From Lachnospiraceae bacterium (GTDB lineage: Bacteria; Bacillota; Clostridia; Lachnospirales; Lachnospiraceae): DNA of 42,062 bases. The notes beneath the pieces were generated by a model. That model saw only the letters and a list, made by a program, of their open reading frames with translations. It made no database searches and was not told the origin of the DNA. Shown here in pieces: positions 31,419 through 41,938 of this stretch. The position numbers were made by a program, and so were the translations under genes. The stretch spans positions 1 to 42,062 of the forward strand of contig JAILQQ010000010.1 in assembly GCA_024698885.1 (NCBI GenBank), given 5' to 3'. The stretch's first letter is position 1. Each line of letters opens with the position of its first letter.

Positions 31419-33197
31419 ATGTACAAGCCGCTGCCTATCGGTGTGGAATTCTTCGAGAAGATCAGATCAAATGATTATTACTATGTGGATAAGACCCTTT
31501 TCATTAAGGAGCTGATCGATAAAAAGGGCGAGGTCAATCTTTTTACCCGGCCCAGACGCTTCGGGAAAACCCTGACTTTGGACATGCTCAGGTGCTTCTT
31601 TGAGGAGGGCAGGGATCCGTCGTTATTTGAAGGGCTTAAGATCATGGAAGCGGGGGAGAAGTATACCTCGCAGATGAACCGCTATCCGGTGATCAAGCTG
31701 ACCCTTAAATCCGCCAAGCAGAACAGTTTCAGGAACGCATTTCTCAGACTCAGGGAAGAGATAATCGGTGAGTTCAGCAGGCACCTTTACCTTGCGGAAT
31801 CCGATAAGCTCAATGAAGAAATGAAAAGCGTTTTTATGGATCTGTACCGGGGACTCTCAAAGTGGAGGGAAAAGGAGGATCTGCTTACAGCTGAGGAAGA
31901 GGAAAAAGAGATTGAAAAAGAGTCTGGCAAATATGCCGCTTCCTTAAAGACACTGTCCGAATGCCTTAAGGCGCATCATCATAAAAATGTGATCATCCTG
32001 ATAGATGAGTATGATGTTCCGTTAGAAAGCTCTTATTACGGCGGTTTTTATGACAGGATGGCGGGATTCATACGCTCCCTTTTTGAATCAGCGCTTAAAA
32101 CAAATGACTGTCTTGAATTTGCAGTGATCACGGGGTGCCTCCGCATATCAAAGGAATCGATATTTACAGGTCTTAACAATCTTAAGATCAATTCGATCAT
32201 GACACCCAATTTTGGGGAGTATTTCGGTTTTACCGATGACGAAGTTAAAACCATGCTTGATCATTACGAGCTTTCCGACAAATATGAGGAGGTCAGGAGA
32301 TGGTACAACGGCTATATCTTCGGAGAGAAGAACGTATATAACCCGTGGAGCAGCATTATGTACATATCCGATCATACCGGGGCCAACAGGGATTACTTCC
32401 CGAAGTCCTACTGGGCCAACACGAGTTCCAACTCCGTTGTAAAGGATCTTATTGAGCGGGCGGACAGCGTGACAAAGAGTGAGATCGAAAACCTGATCGC
32501 GGGCGGCAGCATAGAGATCCCGGTCCATGAGGACATTACCTATGATGAAATATATGAGAAACAGGATAACCTCTGGAACTTCATGTTCTTTACGGGATAT
32601 CTTAAGGCGGTGGCAAGCAGGTATGATGCAGAAAATGATATCACATATGCGACACTTGTGATCCCCAATCGTGAAGCAAGGTATATTTACTCGCAGAAAA
32701 TCATAAACTGGTTCGATCAGGAAATTGTGAAAAAAACCGACCGTAATCCTATGTTTGAAGCCATGAGATCTGGCGACGCGGCAGGCTTCGAGAAGGAAGT
32801 CAACAAGCTTCTGCGGGCTTCCATCAGCTATATGGACAGCTACGAGAACTTCTACCATGGCTTTATGGCGGGAATACTGATCGGAAGCGATGATTTCAGC
32901 ATAAAGTCGAACAGGGAATCAGGGGACGGCAGAAGCGATATTCAGGTTATTCCAGTTGATCCGTTTGAGAGGGCATTTGTTATCGAGTTAAAGACAGTAA
33001 AGCCTGCAAAAGGGGAATCGGTAACCATGGAGATGATGGATTCCGTGGCCGATGAGGCACTCCGTCAGATAGAGGATATGAACTATATGGATGCGCTTAA
33101 GGACACAGGGTTTTCTATTGTCGGGCGCTATGGTATTTCATTTTTCAGAAAAAGATGCCGGGTGCATTATGTTGAGGGATACCCGGGGGAAGGATGA
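31419..33197 (+). CDS. AAA-ATPase-like / PD-(D/E)XK nuclease-like protein (DUF1703 type)
   Basis: 592 residues from the ATG at 31419 (GGGAGG at 31406-31411). The N-terminus has the family start YKPLPIGVEFFEKIRSNDYY, YVDKT and the Walker A variant RPRRFGKTLTLDML; VIILIDEYDVPL is the Walker B/sensor region. The C-terminus has a PDDEXK_9-like fold (FYHGFMAGILIG…, GRSDI, FVIELKT) with Asp, Glu and Lys in place. Such proteins are present in many copies in gut anaerobes; roles in defence or as mobile genes are suspected but unproven. Nothing in the neighbourhood supports a specific partner. Confidence 0.9.
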   Translation: MYKPLPIGVEFFEKIRSNDYYYVDKTLFIKELIDKKGEVNLFTRPRRFGKTLTLDMLRCFFEEGRDPSLFEGLKIMEAGEKYTSQMNRYPVIKLTLKSAKQNSFRNAFLRLREEIIGEFSRHLYLAESDKLNEEMKSVFMDLYRGLSKWREKEDLLTAEEEEKEIEKESGKYAASLKTLSECLKAHHHKNVIILIDEYDVPLESSYYGGFYDRMAGFIRSLFESALKTNDCLEFAVITGCLRISKESIFTGLNNLKINSIMTPNFGEYFGFTDDEVKTMLDHYELSDKYEEVRRWYNGYIFGEKNVYNPWSSIMYISDHTGANRDYFPKSYWANTSSNSVVKDLIERADSVTKSEIENLIAGGSIEIPVHEDITYDEIYEKQDNLWNFMFFTGYLKAVASRYDAENDITYATLVIPNREARYIYSQKIINWFDQEIVKKTDRNPMFEAMRSGDAAGFEKEVNKLLRASISYMDSYENFYHGFMAGILIGSDDFSIKSNRESGDGRSDIQVIPVDPFERAFVIELKTVKPAKGESVTMEMMDSVADEALRQIEDMNYMDALKDTGFSIVGRYGISFFRKRCRVHYVEGYPGEG

Positions 33198-33260
33198 AAA
33201 GGTGTAACAATTTAAGCGGAATTCAAAATAACGCTGAATAATGAGAGGGGTGAAGGAGAA

Positions 33261-36197
33261 ATGAAGAGAATACGGATAGGGAAGAGGAGAAGTATGCTGG
33301 CGGTTCTGCTTGCTGCGGCAATCCTGTTTACCGGGATTAACCCGTTTTCGATGGAAGTCAGGGCAGAAACGGGGACAGCATCAGAGCTTTCGGAGAACGG
33401 TGCCGGGGAGGCTTACCTGAATGCTCCCGAGGTGGACGGCAAAACGGACGGCCCGGATTATGAGGTCACCTATGATACGGTTTATTTTGGGGAATATCCC
33501 CAGTCCGAGGTGCTGACGAATAAAATGGCCAGAGAGGAGGCCGGCGCGGCAGACTGGTTTTTGTATATAACCTCGGAGGTCGTCGTCGATGACGGGCTGT
33601 ATGGGAAGCTTGAAGCTGCGGAATATGACGAGGCGGAAGAAACGGTTTTTGAGGATGTGCGGTACAGGCGTATTGCCTCCGGTGAGACTTCTTCCGGGGC
33701 AGAGTGGCGGTATTTCCGCTATGACCCCATCCGCTGGCGGGTGCTCTGCGTCCATGGCATCGAGTATACGGACAGGACGACGGATTGTGCGCTTCTGCTT
33801 TCTGACCAGGTACTGGATATCCTTCCCTTTGATGAAAAGGGCGAGGGACTCTGGGAGGATTCGTCCCTGAGAACATGGCTGAACGAGAGCTTTGTCCATA
33901 CGGCTTTTACCGATGATGAATACTGGAATGACATCGCGATCGTGGAGGCGGAGGCTTCGGACGGAAGCTTTGAGGCTTATGGCGACGAGAAGAATTCGGC
34001 GGATGATGTGTTTGTGCTTTCCGGATCGGAGCTCTTCGGCGAGGAGGCAGAGGAATACGGGTTTATACTGAGCAGGGATAATACCTGGACCGGCTCCTGT
34101 GAGGATATAGCAAGACAGGCAAGAGCGACCCGATTTGCGCTTGCCGCGGAATTTAATGACAGGGAAACCGGGGAGACCGAGACTGACAGTGCCCTGATCA
34201 GTTGGTGGACGCGTTCGAGCATAAGCGATACGGAAGCCGGCATTGTAGATTATCCGGGAGAGGGCGGATCCGCCGCTAAGGATATGACGGGAATCGGCAT
34301 CCGTCCCGCACTGTGGATGGATCTGGAAAGCGCTTCAGAGGACTATGTTTATGAGGGCAGGCTTAGGATCACACCTGGTGGATATGAAGTGATCAGGCAT
34401 CAGGATGGTAACGGGGAGGAAGAAGTAAAAGAAAAAGAAGAGAAGAAAGAAGAGGAAAAGCAGCAGCCGGATAAAGCCGGAACGGATATAGAAAAGACCG
34501 GTAAGTACAGTGATGCTATGCTGTATATGACCGCGGAATTGCTCCTGAAGGGCGTGGTGGGCGACAGTTTCCAGAATATCAACAATACGGTGACGGAACA
34601 TCTCGAGCCTGTGGATATGGAAGAGTCGCTGCCCGGCCGATGGCTTGTATATGCGCAGACAGATCTGGAGAATCCTGCCAATGAAAGATATAATTATGAT
34701 GCGCCTGAACCGTACTATCCGATGTTTGCCCTGCATATGGTGGCGGAGGTGAGCAAGGAGGATACAGGCTTTTGCATGACGCCCGGCCGTTTAGAGATGC
34801 TTGACTGTGATACCGGCGAGATATCGACGGAGGAAATAAACGAGACCCTGACAGGGGATATAGTCCGGGATTCCGGGGAAAGCGATGATGGAGAGGAATT
34901 CATTCTTTTTGACGGATCCGTGCAGATTAAGATTTTAGGGATCGCGGCTCTTCAGGACAGACTATATGCGCTGGGAACGCTTACCTACTCCTCCGGGGAA
35001 TCGCTCGTACTCTGCATGGTCAGGGAAGACGGGGCAGGCGTGTCTTCTGATGGAAACGGCAGGGAAGAAAAGGAAAATGGCGGAAAGGAAGAGCCTGATC
35101 ACCTCGGTGAAAAACACGCACTTGACGACTATCCGATCCTATGGACCTCCTTCAATACGGCTGTCGTGAAAAACGGCCCCTCAAAGCCGACTGTCTTTAC
35201 GGTTGAGGAGGGCGAGTCCTGGCAGGTATACTCGTTAATGACTTACCACTGGAATAAAGCGGAAGGCAAGGAGCCCGGAACCATTACCCTGTTAAAGGAT
35301 GGGGAGATCATGGCAGAGTGGCAGACTGTCGGGATGGACGGTATGTACAACGTTGCGGACGCCAACTGGATCGCCTATACGGATATTGTGCTTGAGCCCG
35401 GGGAGTATGAAGTGATCGATTCCGATCCGGAGACCTGGAGCTGTAATGCGGGCTCGGATAATACGGGGTTTGCGGAGCTGCGGGGAGAGATATTGGAAGG
35501 ATCCGGCGCTTCCGGAAAGGAACCCGCAGACGGGGACCGGGATGCATACCGGGACAGCTTTGAGGATGCGGAAGGGCTTTACACCTATCTGCTTCAGTCC
35601 ATGACCTATGATGACGGTATCTACGGTCCTTCCGGCATATGCGAGGCTGTCCATATCCGCTTTGATGAGAAGGCGGGCGTTATGGAAATATATGAATTTG
35701 GCCTGTTTGACGAGCCGGATATGATACTTCCCTGGGACAGTGACATAAAGGCGCCTAAAGGAGAATATGACGACGGGGATTATCATATCCGGGCCGATAT
35801 GGACGCCATAGCGGACGGAGCCTTTGCAGGACCGGTTGAAATGCCGGATATGGGGCTTTGCGGATATTTCAGGCTTGATCCGCTTATCCCCCTTGAGAAG
35901 GGGCAGTGGGAATATGATCCTGATTTTGAGGGCTTCCAGTGGATCGATGTGGCGAAATTCGAGGAGATTAAGGACCCGCAGCTTAGGGAACGGTTTGCTC
36001 CGGAGAATGCGGAGAATGAAAATATATGGCTTGTCAACACGACGGGAGAGACCACGCTCTGGGACTGGGCTGTCTATATGGAGGGTTACAGCCGCGTCAA
36101 TGATATGCTTATTGAGGAGGCTGGGAAATATGCCGACGAGAACGGCTACAGTATGGAAGGATGGAAGCCTCATAAAAGAATGACAGAACAAAAATAA
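33261..36197 (+). CDS. Large secreted protein: DUF6273 domain plus shared beta-rich domain
   Basis: 978 residues. Signal peptide ending VRA-E (about residue 35). Residues ~65-370 match DUF6273 (VYFGEYPQSEV, YRRIASGE, EWRYFRYDPIRWRVL, LRTWLNESFVHTAF, VFVLSGSELFG, GIGIRPALW). A Lys/Glu linker (about 390-410, KEKEEKKEEEKQQ) follows, then a middle domain, and residues ~622-745 hold the same domain as in the lipoprotein at 21380 (ILWTSFNT, TYHWNKAEGKEPG, DIVLEPGEYEVIDSDPETW). A final ~200-residue acidic region is unassigned. No anchoring motif is seen, so it is likely released or held by the cell wall. DUF6273 proteins are surface proteins of unknown ligand. Confidence 0.82.
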   Translation: MKRIRIGKRRSMLAVLLAAAILFTGINPFSMEVRAETGTASELSENGAGEAYLNAPEVDGKTDGPDYEVTYDTVYFGEYPQSEVLTNKMAREEAGAADWFLYITSEVVVDDGLYGKLEAAEYDEAEETVFEDVRYRRIASGETSSGAEWRYFRYDPIRWRVLCVHGIEYTDRTTDCALLLSDQVLDILPFDEKGEGLWEDSSLRTWLNESFVHTAFTDDEYWNDIAIVEAEASDGSFEAYGDEKNSADDVFVLSGSELFGEEAEEYGFILSRDNTWTGSCEDIARQARATRFALAAEFNDRETGETETDSALISWWTRSSISDTEAGIVDYPGEGGSAAKDMTGIGIRPALWMDLESASEDYVYEGRLRITPGGYEVIRHQDGNGEEEVKEKEEKKEEEKQQPDKAGTDIEKTGKYSDAMLYMTAELLLKGVVGDSFQNINNTVTEHLEPVDMEESLPGRWLVYAQTDLENPANERYNYDAPEPYYPMFALHMVAEVSKEDTGFCMTPGRLEMLDCDTGEISTEEINETLTGDIVRDSGESDDGEEFILFDGSVQIKILGIAALQDRLYALGTLTYSSGESLVLCMVREDGAGVSSDGNGREEKENGGKEEPDHLGEKHALDDYPILWTSFNTAVVKNGPSKPTVFTVEEGESWQVYSLMTYHWNKAEGKEPGTITLLKDGEIMAEWQTVGMDGMYNVADANWIAYTDIVLEPGEYEVIDSDPETWSCNAGSDNTGFAELRGEILEGSGASGKEPADGDRDAYRDSFEDAEGLYTYLLQSMTYDDGIYGPSGICEAVHIRFDEKAGVMEIYEFGLFDEPDMILPWDSDIKAPKGEYDDGDYHIRADMDAIADGAFAGPVEMPDMGLCGYFRLDPLIPLEKGQWEYDPDFEGFQWIDVAKFEEIKDPQLRERFAPENAENENIWLVNTTGETTLWDWAVYMEGYSRVNDMLIEEAGKYADENGYSMEGWKPHKRMTEQK

Positions 36198-36231
36198 CAG
36201 GAACAAGGCAACAATTCCATGGAGGGATAAG

Positions 36232-38157
36232 ATGGGACAACAGTTATACTTTGATAACTATATGGCCGCTGCGGACATCGTCGTCCTTGCGGTCTGCATC
36301 GTCATAGGCCTCCTTCTGGCCACAGCCTATTCGGCTAAGACCAGGACGTTTGTGCTGTTCATATACATGTTCGCCTGTCTGTCCCTTGCCGCCGTTTCCG
36401 ATCTGATCCTTCATGATTACTATACGCATATTACCGACGGGAACTACACCCCGATCTACGTGATCAGGGTATTCTATCACGCGTTCCTCTTCTCCCTGTT
36501 CCTTCTGTTTATCCTGTATCTTATATCCGTTCTCAATCTGTCAAAAATCAAGGCGGCTCCTATTATGGCAGTTTCTGTCATCGTATATCTGGCCGTGATG
36601 ATAACAGATACAGCAGCTACGATAAAGGGAACCGGGTTCAGGCTGAATGCGGACGGTACCACCGTCACGGGGATAAATGTTTTCCTGTTCGGGTACATGG
36701 CCTTTGTCCTTATCGTCACCTATGTTCTTCTGGCATACAGGAAGCGGATATATATCAAAGCCGTAATGGGCATCTTCGGAACGATGATCATCTCCTTTGC
36801 GATGCTCTACAATCAGGGCCGGCATGGGCAGTCCTCCTTTACTGTCTCTACATTTCTTTTCCCGATCATCGGCATCCTCTTTCTGTTTCACTCCAATCCC
36901 TACGACGCAGAGACGGGAACGATCAATGCATCGGTCATACGCGATGCCGTAAGCTACTACTACTCTAAAAAACGCGATTTTTACTATGTATCCTTGTATC
37001 TCCCGGATTTTCAGGCTGAGAACAAGCCCCTTCCGGATGACTTAAGGAGCGCTTTAAGACAGTTCCCTTCAAAACACTTTAAGAAGGCCGTCCTGTTCCA
37101 TGTAACAAACGGCCACATGATCTTAATGATGGGCGCAAGGAACAATCCGGATTTTGACACAAAGATACAGACCGTCATAGATGCCTTTATGGCCGAATAT
37201 GAAAGGCTGCACTATGATTTCAAACTCATCATCGGCAGATCCATTGACGAAATAAGCCGCAAGAACGAGTATCTGAGCTTTGTGCAGAATATCCAGAGAA
37301 ATATGGAATATAACACCATTCACATGGTAACCGATGAAGACGTAGCCGCATATAACAAATCGCAGGATATCCTTAAGGAGCTGGAAGATATTTATAAAAA
37401 ACATGACCTTAACGATGAGCGGGTACTGGTATACTGCCAGCCGGTATTAAACATAAAGACAGGGAAATATGATACGGCCGAATCACTTTTGAGGCTTAAA
37501 CTGCCCGGACTCGGAATGGTATTCCCTGATCTGTTTATTCCCCTTGCCGAGGATCACGGTTTTGTACATATCCTGACCAAGATCGTTCTGAATAAAACCT
37601 GTGAAACCATAAAGGATATGCTTGCCGAGGGATTTGAGGTGAAACGCATATCGATAAATGTCTCCATGCCTGAGCTCAGGGACGAAGCATTTACAAGAGA
37701 TATTGAAGATATTATCGGCGCAAGCGGCATCCCAAACGGAAAGGTTGCCATAGAAGTGACGGAATCACAAAGCGAAAGCGATTTTATGATCATAAAGAGT
37801 ATGATCGAGGAGCTCAAGGGCGCCGGGATAAAGTTCTATCTTGATGATTTTGGGACAGGGTACTCCAATATGGAACGTATCATGAAGCTGCCCTTTGACA
37901 TCATAAAGTTTGACCGGTCGCTCGTGATCGCCAGCCAGTCTGACAAACGATCAGAGGAGATCGTTGCCAGGCTCGCCGGCTTGTTCGCCGAACTTCACTA
38001 TTCCGTCCTTTACGAGGGCATTGAAGATGAGGATGATGAGAAACGCTGTATAAACATGTCAGCGTCTTATCTGCAGGGCTACAAATACTCCAAGCCGATA
38101 CCGATCGGGGAGCTTCGGAGTTTCTTTTCAAAATCCGCAGAAGGAAATTCTTTATGA
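36232..38157 (+). CDS. Membrane EAL-domain cyclic-di-GMP phosphodiesterase
   Basis: 641 residues. Seven membrane helices (about 15-220) form a sensor; residues ~230-345 are a linker domain; the EAL domain covers ~395-635. The signature is ESLLR rather than EALLR (Glu417), and the other key residues are present: NVS Asn476, EVTES Glu508, DDFGTGYS Asp538-Asp539, IKFDRSL Lys559 and EGIE Glu595. Hydrolysis of cyclic-di-GMP to pGpG is therefore likely. The stop overlaps the kinase start (ATGA), so they are coupled. GGAGGG ribosome site. No GGDEF domain is fused. Confidence 0.9.
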   Translation: MGQQLYFDNYMAAADIVVLAVCIVIGLLLATAYSAKTRTFVLFIYMFACLSLAAVSDLILHDYYTHITDGNYTPIYVIRVFYHAFLFSLFLLFILYLISVLNLSKIKAAPIMAVSVIVYLAVMITDTAATIKGTGFRLNADGTTVTGINVFLFGYMAFVLIVTYVLLAYRKRIYIKAVMGIFGTMIISFAMLYNQGRHGQSSFTVSTFLFPIIGILFLFHSNPYDAETGTINASVIRDAVSYYYSKKRDFYYVSLYLPDFQAENKPLPDDLRSALRQFPSKHFKKAVLFHVTNGHMILMMGARNNPDFDTKIQTVIDAFMAEYERLHYDFKLIIGRSIDEISRKNEYLSFVQNIQRNMEYNTIHMVTDEDVAAYNKSQDILKELEDIYKKHDLNDERVLVYCQPVLNIKTGKYDTAESLLRLKLPGLGMVFPDLFIPLAEDHGFVHILTKIVLNKTCETIKDMLAEGFEVKRISINVSMPELRDEAFTRDIEDIIGASGIPNGKVAIEVTESQSESDFMIIKSMIEELKGAGIKFYLDDFGTGYSNMERIMKLPFDIIKFDRSLVIASQSDKRSEEIVARLAGLFAELHYSVLYEGIEDEDDEKRCINMSASYLQGYKYSKPIPIGELRSFFSKSAEGNSL

Positions 38158-40130
38158 TCCGATATGTTAAGAAAATTTGGAAAGAGCTTGGACGCAGTAT
38201 TTTTATAGGCGAGAGATATAAAGCAAACCTTCGCGGTCTGGCTTTCGGCAGCGTGCTCATCATAATACTCAGCGTGGTAACCGGCTACATGAACCTTAAC
38301 AAGGGCTATATACGTGAAGCCGCAACGGCTGTACTGGGGATCGTCTCCGGGCTGTTTGCCTTGTATTTTACTGTGGTAAAGAAAGACCGGAGACTGACTA
38401 TCGTTACCGCAACATTGTATTTCGTGATCAACTATACCTATGACGCCTTTTTCTCCACAAATGGGTTTGCCATTCTCTGGACATTGCTTCTGCCCCTGGC
38501 TCTCGGCTATTTCGGTAACGTCAAAGCAGGTATCTCTCTGTCCGCTTATTTTGTCCTGCTGTATTTCGCGGTATTCTATACACCGCTCAGACATCTTGTG
38601 GAGGATAACTATTCGGAGACAATGCTGCAGAGGTTTCCGGTGCTGTATTTTGCAGAGGCGCTGATAACCACCTATATCATGGTGCAGTATCATCTGAACA
38701 CGCTCCATCAGATTGATTACGCGGAACAGCTGCTGATCGCCAAGGAAGAGGCGGATCAGGGAAACATGGCAAAGAGTAATTTCCTCGCCAACATGTCGAA
38801 TGAGATCCGCACGCCGATGAATGCCATCATCGGAATGGACGAAATGATCCTTCGAGAGACAAGGGAGGCAAAGACGCGCAAGTATGCGGGGGATATTAAA
38901 AACGCAAGCCGGACGCTCCTTTCAATCATCAACGATATCCTTGACCTCAGCAAGATAGAATCCGGCAAAATGGAGCTTGTTCCTATCGAGTATGACTTTG
39001 CCTCCGTGCTTAATGATATTGTCAACATGACGATGAAGAAGGCGGAGGAAAAAGGTCTGTCTTATGATCTTGAGGTTGATCCCGACATACCGTCTGTTTT
39101 CTGCGGTGATGAAATAAGAATCCGGCAGATCATCCTGAATATCACCAATAATGCCATTAAATACACAGAACAAGGCGGTGTAAGGCTCAGGTTCTCCTTT
39201 GACCGGATGAGCGGCTGTCTGCGTTTTAGCGCCACGGATACGGGAATGTGGATCAAAAAGGAGTATATGGATAAACTGTTCACATCATTCCAGCGCCTTG
39301 ATGAGACAAAGAACCGTAAAATAGAAGGGACAGGACTTGGCCTTAATATCACGAAGCAGCTCGCCGAACTGATGGGCGGCGGGATTACCGTACAGAGCGA
39401 ATACGGGAAGGGGTCGACTTTCACCGCTGAGGTCATCCAGGAGGTGATAGACCCGGCTCCGATCGGTGAGTACACGAAGCTTCTTGAGAGGGCGCAGGCC
39501 GCCACAAAAGAATATGTTCCCGCCCTTATAGCGCCGGAGGCCAGGATCTTCATCGTGGATGATAACGATATGAATCTTGAGGTAATAGCGGACCTCATGA
39601 AAGAGACGAGAATACGTGTTACGACCGCAACATCCGGGAAGGAGTGCCTCGATATTCTTAAATCCGAGAGGTTTGACATTATTCTGCTTGACCAGATGAT
39701 GCCCGGCATGTCCGGAACGCAGACGCTTAAGACCATACGCGATACAAAAACAGCCGAGGGCACGCCGGTGATAGCTCTTACCGCCGATGCGATAGTCGGA
39801 GCCAAAGACTCCTATATCAGGGAAGGCTTTACGGATTATCTGTCAAAGCCGGTCATATTCCCTGAACTTGAAGCTGTCCTGATGAGAAACCTTGACAGCA
39901 GACTGATACTTTCCAAAGAGGGGCTTGGTTCAGAGAAAGAAAACCAGCTAAAGGAATCCGATAGACCGACGGTTCTCATGATCAGTGACTCCACCGAAAC
40001 CCTGAAGGGCTTAAAGGGGATCCTTAATGACCGATACAAAGGGGTGCTTGTCAAAGACGAGGAAAGCGCGCGCAGATACCTGAAAAACCACCCGGCTGCA
40101 TATGTGCTGAAGGATGATAAATCGCTTTGA
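38154..40130 (+). CDS. Hybrid histidine kinase with degenerate H and G1 boxes
   Basis: 658 residues. About six membrane helices (1-180), a HisKA domain, a HATPase domain and a receiver. The phospho-acceptor motif reads [17 protein letters not shown], with Asn216 where His is expected (codon 38799-38801, AAT). The G1 box reads DTGMWIK, with Trp366 where Gly is expected (codon TGG at 39249-39251). The N box (NNAIKYT) and G2 box (GTGLGLNI) are intact. The receiver has DDN, Asp513 ([11 protein letters not shown]), ALTAD and LSKP, so it can be phosphorylated. After it, a second receiver-like start ([18 protein letters not shown]) breaks off, and an IS-like remnant follows. Autokinase activity is unlikely. 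Confidence 0.88.
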   Translation: MIRYVKKIWKELGRSIFIGERYKANLRGLAFGSVLIIILSVVTGYMNLNKGYIREAATAVLGIVSGLFALYFTVVKKDRRLTIVTATLYFVINYTYDAFFSTNGFAILWTLLLPLALGYFGNVKAGISLSAYFVLLYFAVFYTPLRHLVEDNYSETMLQRFPVLYFAEALITTYIMVQYHLNTLHQIDYAEQLLIAKEEADQGNMAKSNFLANMSNEIRTPMNAIIGMDEMILRETREAKTRKYAGDIKNASRTLLSIINDILDLSKIESGKMELVPIEYDFASVLNDIVNMTMKKAEEKGLSYDLEVDPDIPSVFCGDEIRIRQIILNITNNAIKYTEQGGVRLRFSFDRMSGCLRFSATDTGMWIKKEYMDKLFTSFQRLDETKNRKIEGTGLGLNITKQLAELMGGGITVQSEYGKGSTFTAEVIQEVIDPAPIGEYTKLLERAQAATKEYVPALIAPEARIFIVDDNDMNLEVIADLMKETRIRVTTATSGKECLDILKSERFDIILLDQMMPGMSGTQTLKTIRDTKTAEGTPVIALTADAIVGAKDSYIREGFTDYLSKPVIFPELEAVLMRNLDSRLILSKEGLGSEKENQLKESDRPTVLMISDSTETLKGLKGILNDRYKGVLVKDEESARRYLKNHPAAYVLKDDKSL

Positions 40131-40189
40131 TGGTTTTGATCTGCCATTCCGGAACCCCCTCTTGCGGAACGATTGACTGGTACAGCTCG

Positions 40190-40285
40190 GCGGCGCAAAA
40201 TGCATTTGGCTCATTTTTATGTGCGTCTGATCCGAAATATCCCTCATCTTTATGTGACCCCACTTTGACTTATCCCACATTTTTC
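40190..40285 (-). mobile_element. Possible IS21-like terminal remnant
   Basis: On the minus strand a TGGGATAAG/TGGGGTCA stretch is followed by two CACATAAA-G/A-ATGAG repeats about 30 bases apart. Repeated terminal motifs of this kind are typical of IS21-type ends. Further in, the minus strand reads [11 protein letters not shown]. The kinase gene stops at this boundary. No transposase is present, so the call is tentative. Confidence 0.35.
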
Positions 40286-40312
40286 TGTAACATGATTTTG
40301 GAGGATAGTATT

Positions 40313-41608
40313 ATGGAGCGATCTGCTTACGCTAAATTAGTTGAATGGAAAAACAGGGAAGGCCGGAAACCATTGATATTGAACGGCGCCAGGCAGGTTG
40401 GAAAAACGTGGCTTCTAAACGAGTTTGGAGCAAACGAGTACGAAAACGTTGCATACATAAACTGTGATGAGTCCAAAGAAATGAAAACAGCCTTTTCGGA
40501 TTATGACACAGATCGGTTGGTGCGTGTCTTTTCTGCTTTGTGTGATACAGTAATAGAACCTGAAAAAACGCTTATAATCCTGGATGAAGTTCAACAGATA
40601 CCTCTTGCAATAACATCATTGAAATATTTTTGCGAGAATGCTCCCGATTACCATATTGCAGTTGCCGGAAGCCTTCTTGGCATCGGCCTTCATGAAGGTA
40701 CCGGATTTCCCGTGGGAAAAGTCGATGAGATTAAGCTTTATCCGCTTTCTTTTGAAGAATTTCTTCTGGCAATGGGAAAAAGCACTTTGGTTCACCAGAT
40801 GAAGGAGCATCGATGGGAAGAATTGTCCACATTATCACACACATTTATTGAATTGCTCAGACAGTATTATTATGTCGGCGGTATGCCGTCTGTTGTGAAA
40901 GCTTATGCCGAAAAGCAGGATCTCTTAAGAGTAAGGGATCTGCAAAGACAAATACTGACGGATTACAGAAGGGATTTTTCAAAGCATATCCCTTCGGATA
41001 TTTTGCCTAAGGTTAATATGGTATGGGATTCAATCCCGGCTCAATTGGCAAAAGAAAATAAAAAATTTATTTACAGTGCAGTAAAAAAGGGTGGACGTGC
41101 AAAGGAATTTGAAAATGCTATACAGTGGCTGACCGATGCAGGTCTGGCATATAAAGTCAGGCGGGTTTCAAAGGTTGATCGTCCTTTGAAGTTCTATGAG
41201 GATTACGATTCCTTCAAACTCTTTGCCGTTGACATTGGGCTGCTTGGAGCCATGTCGGAAGTTACCGCTAAGGATGTCCTTGTTAACAACAAAGCCTTTA
41301 CGGAATATAAAGGTGCATTTACTGAGCAATATGTCCTGCAGGAAATAACAGGATCAGATATCATTCCTTATTACTATTCCAAGGAAAACTCGTCATTGGA
41401 AATAGATTTCATTGTTCAGAAGGAGTATGTTTATCCCATTGAAGTTAAAGCGGAGGAAAACCTGAAATCAAAAAGCCTTAGAGCAATCCACGATACTAAT
41501 GATACGCTGAGGCCATGCAGGTTTTCGATGGCTGATTACAGGGAACAGGAATGGATGCATAATGTTCCCTTATATCTCGTGCAGGAATGGATCAATATAA
41601 TCGAATAA
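40313..41608 (+). CDS. ATP-binding protein, AAA_14 / DUF4143
   Basis: 431 residues from the ATG at 40313, preceded by GGAGG (40300-40304); an in-frame start at 40127 would read through the IS remnant and is rejected. The N-terminal AAA_14 ATPase has Walker A NGARQVGKTWLL and Walker B LIILDEVQQIP, then sensor AVAGSLLGIGL. The C-terminal DUF4143 domain (GAFTEQYVLQEITGSDIIPYYYSKENSS to LEIDFIV, IEVKAEEN) contains a PD-(D/E)XK-like E-D-ExK arrangement. The family is widespread and often duplicated in gut bacteria; its role is unknown. It is a single gene with no operon partner. Confidence 0.9.
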   Translation: MERSAYAKLVEWKNREGRKPLILNGARQVGKTWLLNEFGANEYENVAYINCDESKEMKTAFSDYDTDRLVRVFSALCDTVIEPEKTLIILDEVQQIPLAITSLKYFCENAPDYHIAVAGSLLGIGLHEGTGFPVGKVDEIKLYPLSFEEFLLAMGKSTLVHQMKEHRWEELSTLSHTFIELLRQYYYVGGMPSVVKAYAEKQDLLRVRDLQRQILTDYRRDFSKHIPSDILPKVNMVWDSIPAQLAKENKKFIYSAVKKGGRAKEFENAIQWLTDAGLAYKVRRVSKVDRPLKFYEDYDSFKLFAVDIGLLGAMSEVTAKDVLVNNKAFTEYKGAFTEQYVLQEITGSDIIPYYYSKENSSLEIDFIVQKEYVYPIEVKAEENLKSKSLRAIHDTNDTLRPCRFSMADYREQEWMHNVPLYLVQEWINIIE

Positions 41609-41938
41609 AAAAAGGAATCTATGTCTTAAGAACCTGGCTGTGATCCGGAATCGAAATCATGACCCTCGTTCCGCCTTCGCTCCACGGCGTGATCTCCATC
41701 TTCCCTTCGCACATCAGTACATCATCCCAAGCCCATATATCGCGAGCCGTCGGCACTAATTGTTATCTGTGGCAATGTCCCTATGGCTTACACGACAGAA
41801 AACGGTGTTCATGTAATCCCGATGGGATGTTTAAGAGGGTAGCCAACGAGAGGATGGATATTGAGGATGTGACATTCCGGAACAACCTGTTGACAGTAAT
41901 ATGGCAGCAAACCATAATGATCAAACCTTTGCGGGTTA
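41609..41938. other. Stretch with overlapping gene tails, no intact gene
   Basis: On the plus strand a frame ending about 41846 reads LIVICGNVPMAYTTENGVHV, then IPMGCLRG, like the end of an unknown protein. On the minus strand a frame ending near 41627 reads MEITPWSEGGTRVMISIPDH, like the end of a histidine-kinase ATPase domain. Neither has a start. I infer old gene scraps joined here. Confidence 0.35.

Noticed and set aside
31419-33197. AAA/PD-(D/E)XK protein as part of a defence island
   Set aside because: No restriction, CRISPR, toxin-antitoxin or phage genes adjoin it; the family is generally abundant in such genomes.
40011-40280. Minus-strand 89-codon frame overlapping the kinase 3' end
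   Set aside because: Most of it is antisense to the kinase; only the 40190-40285 part has interest, as a possible IS end.
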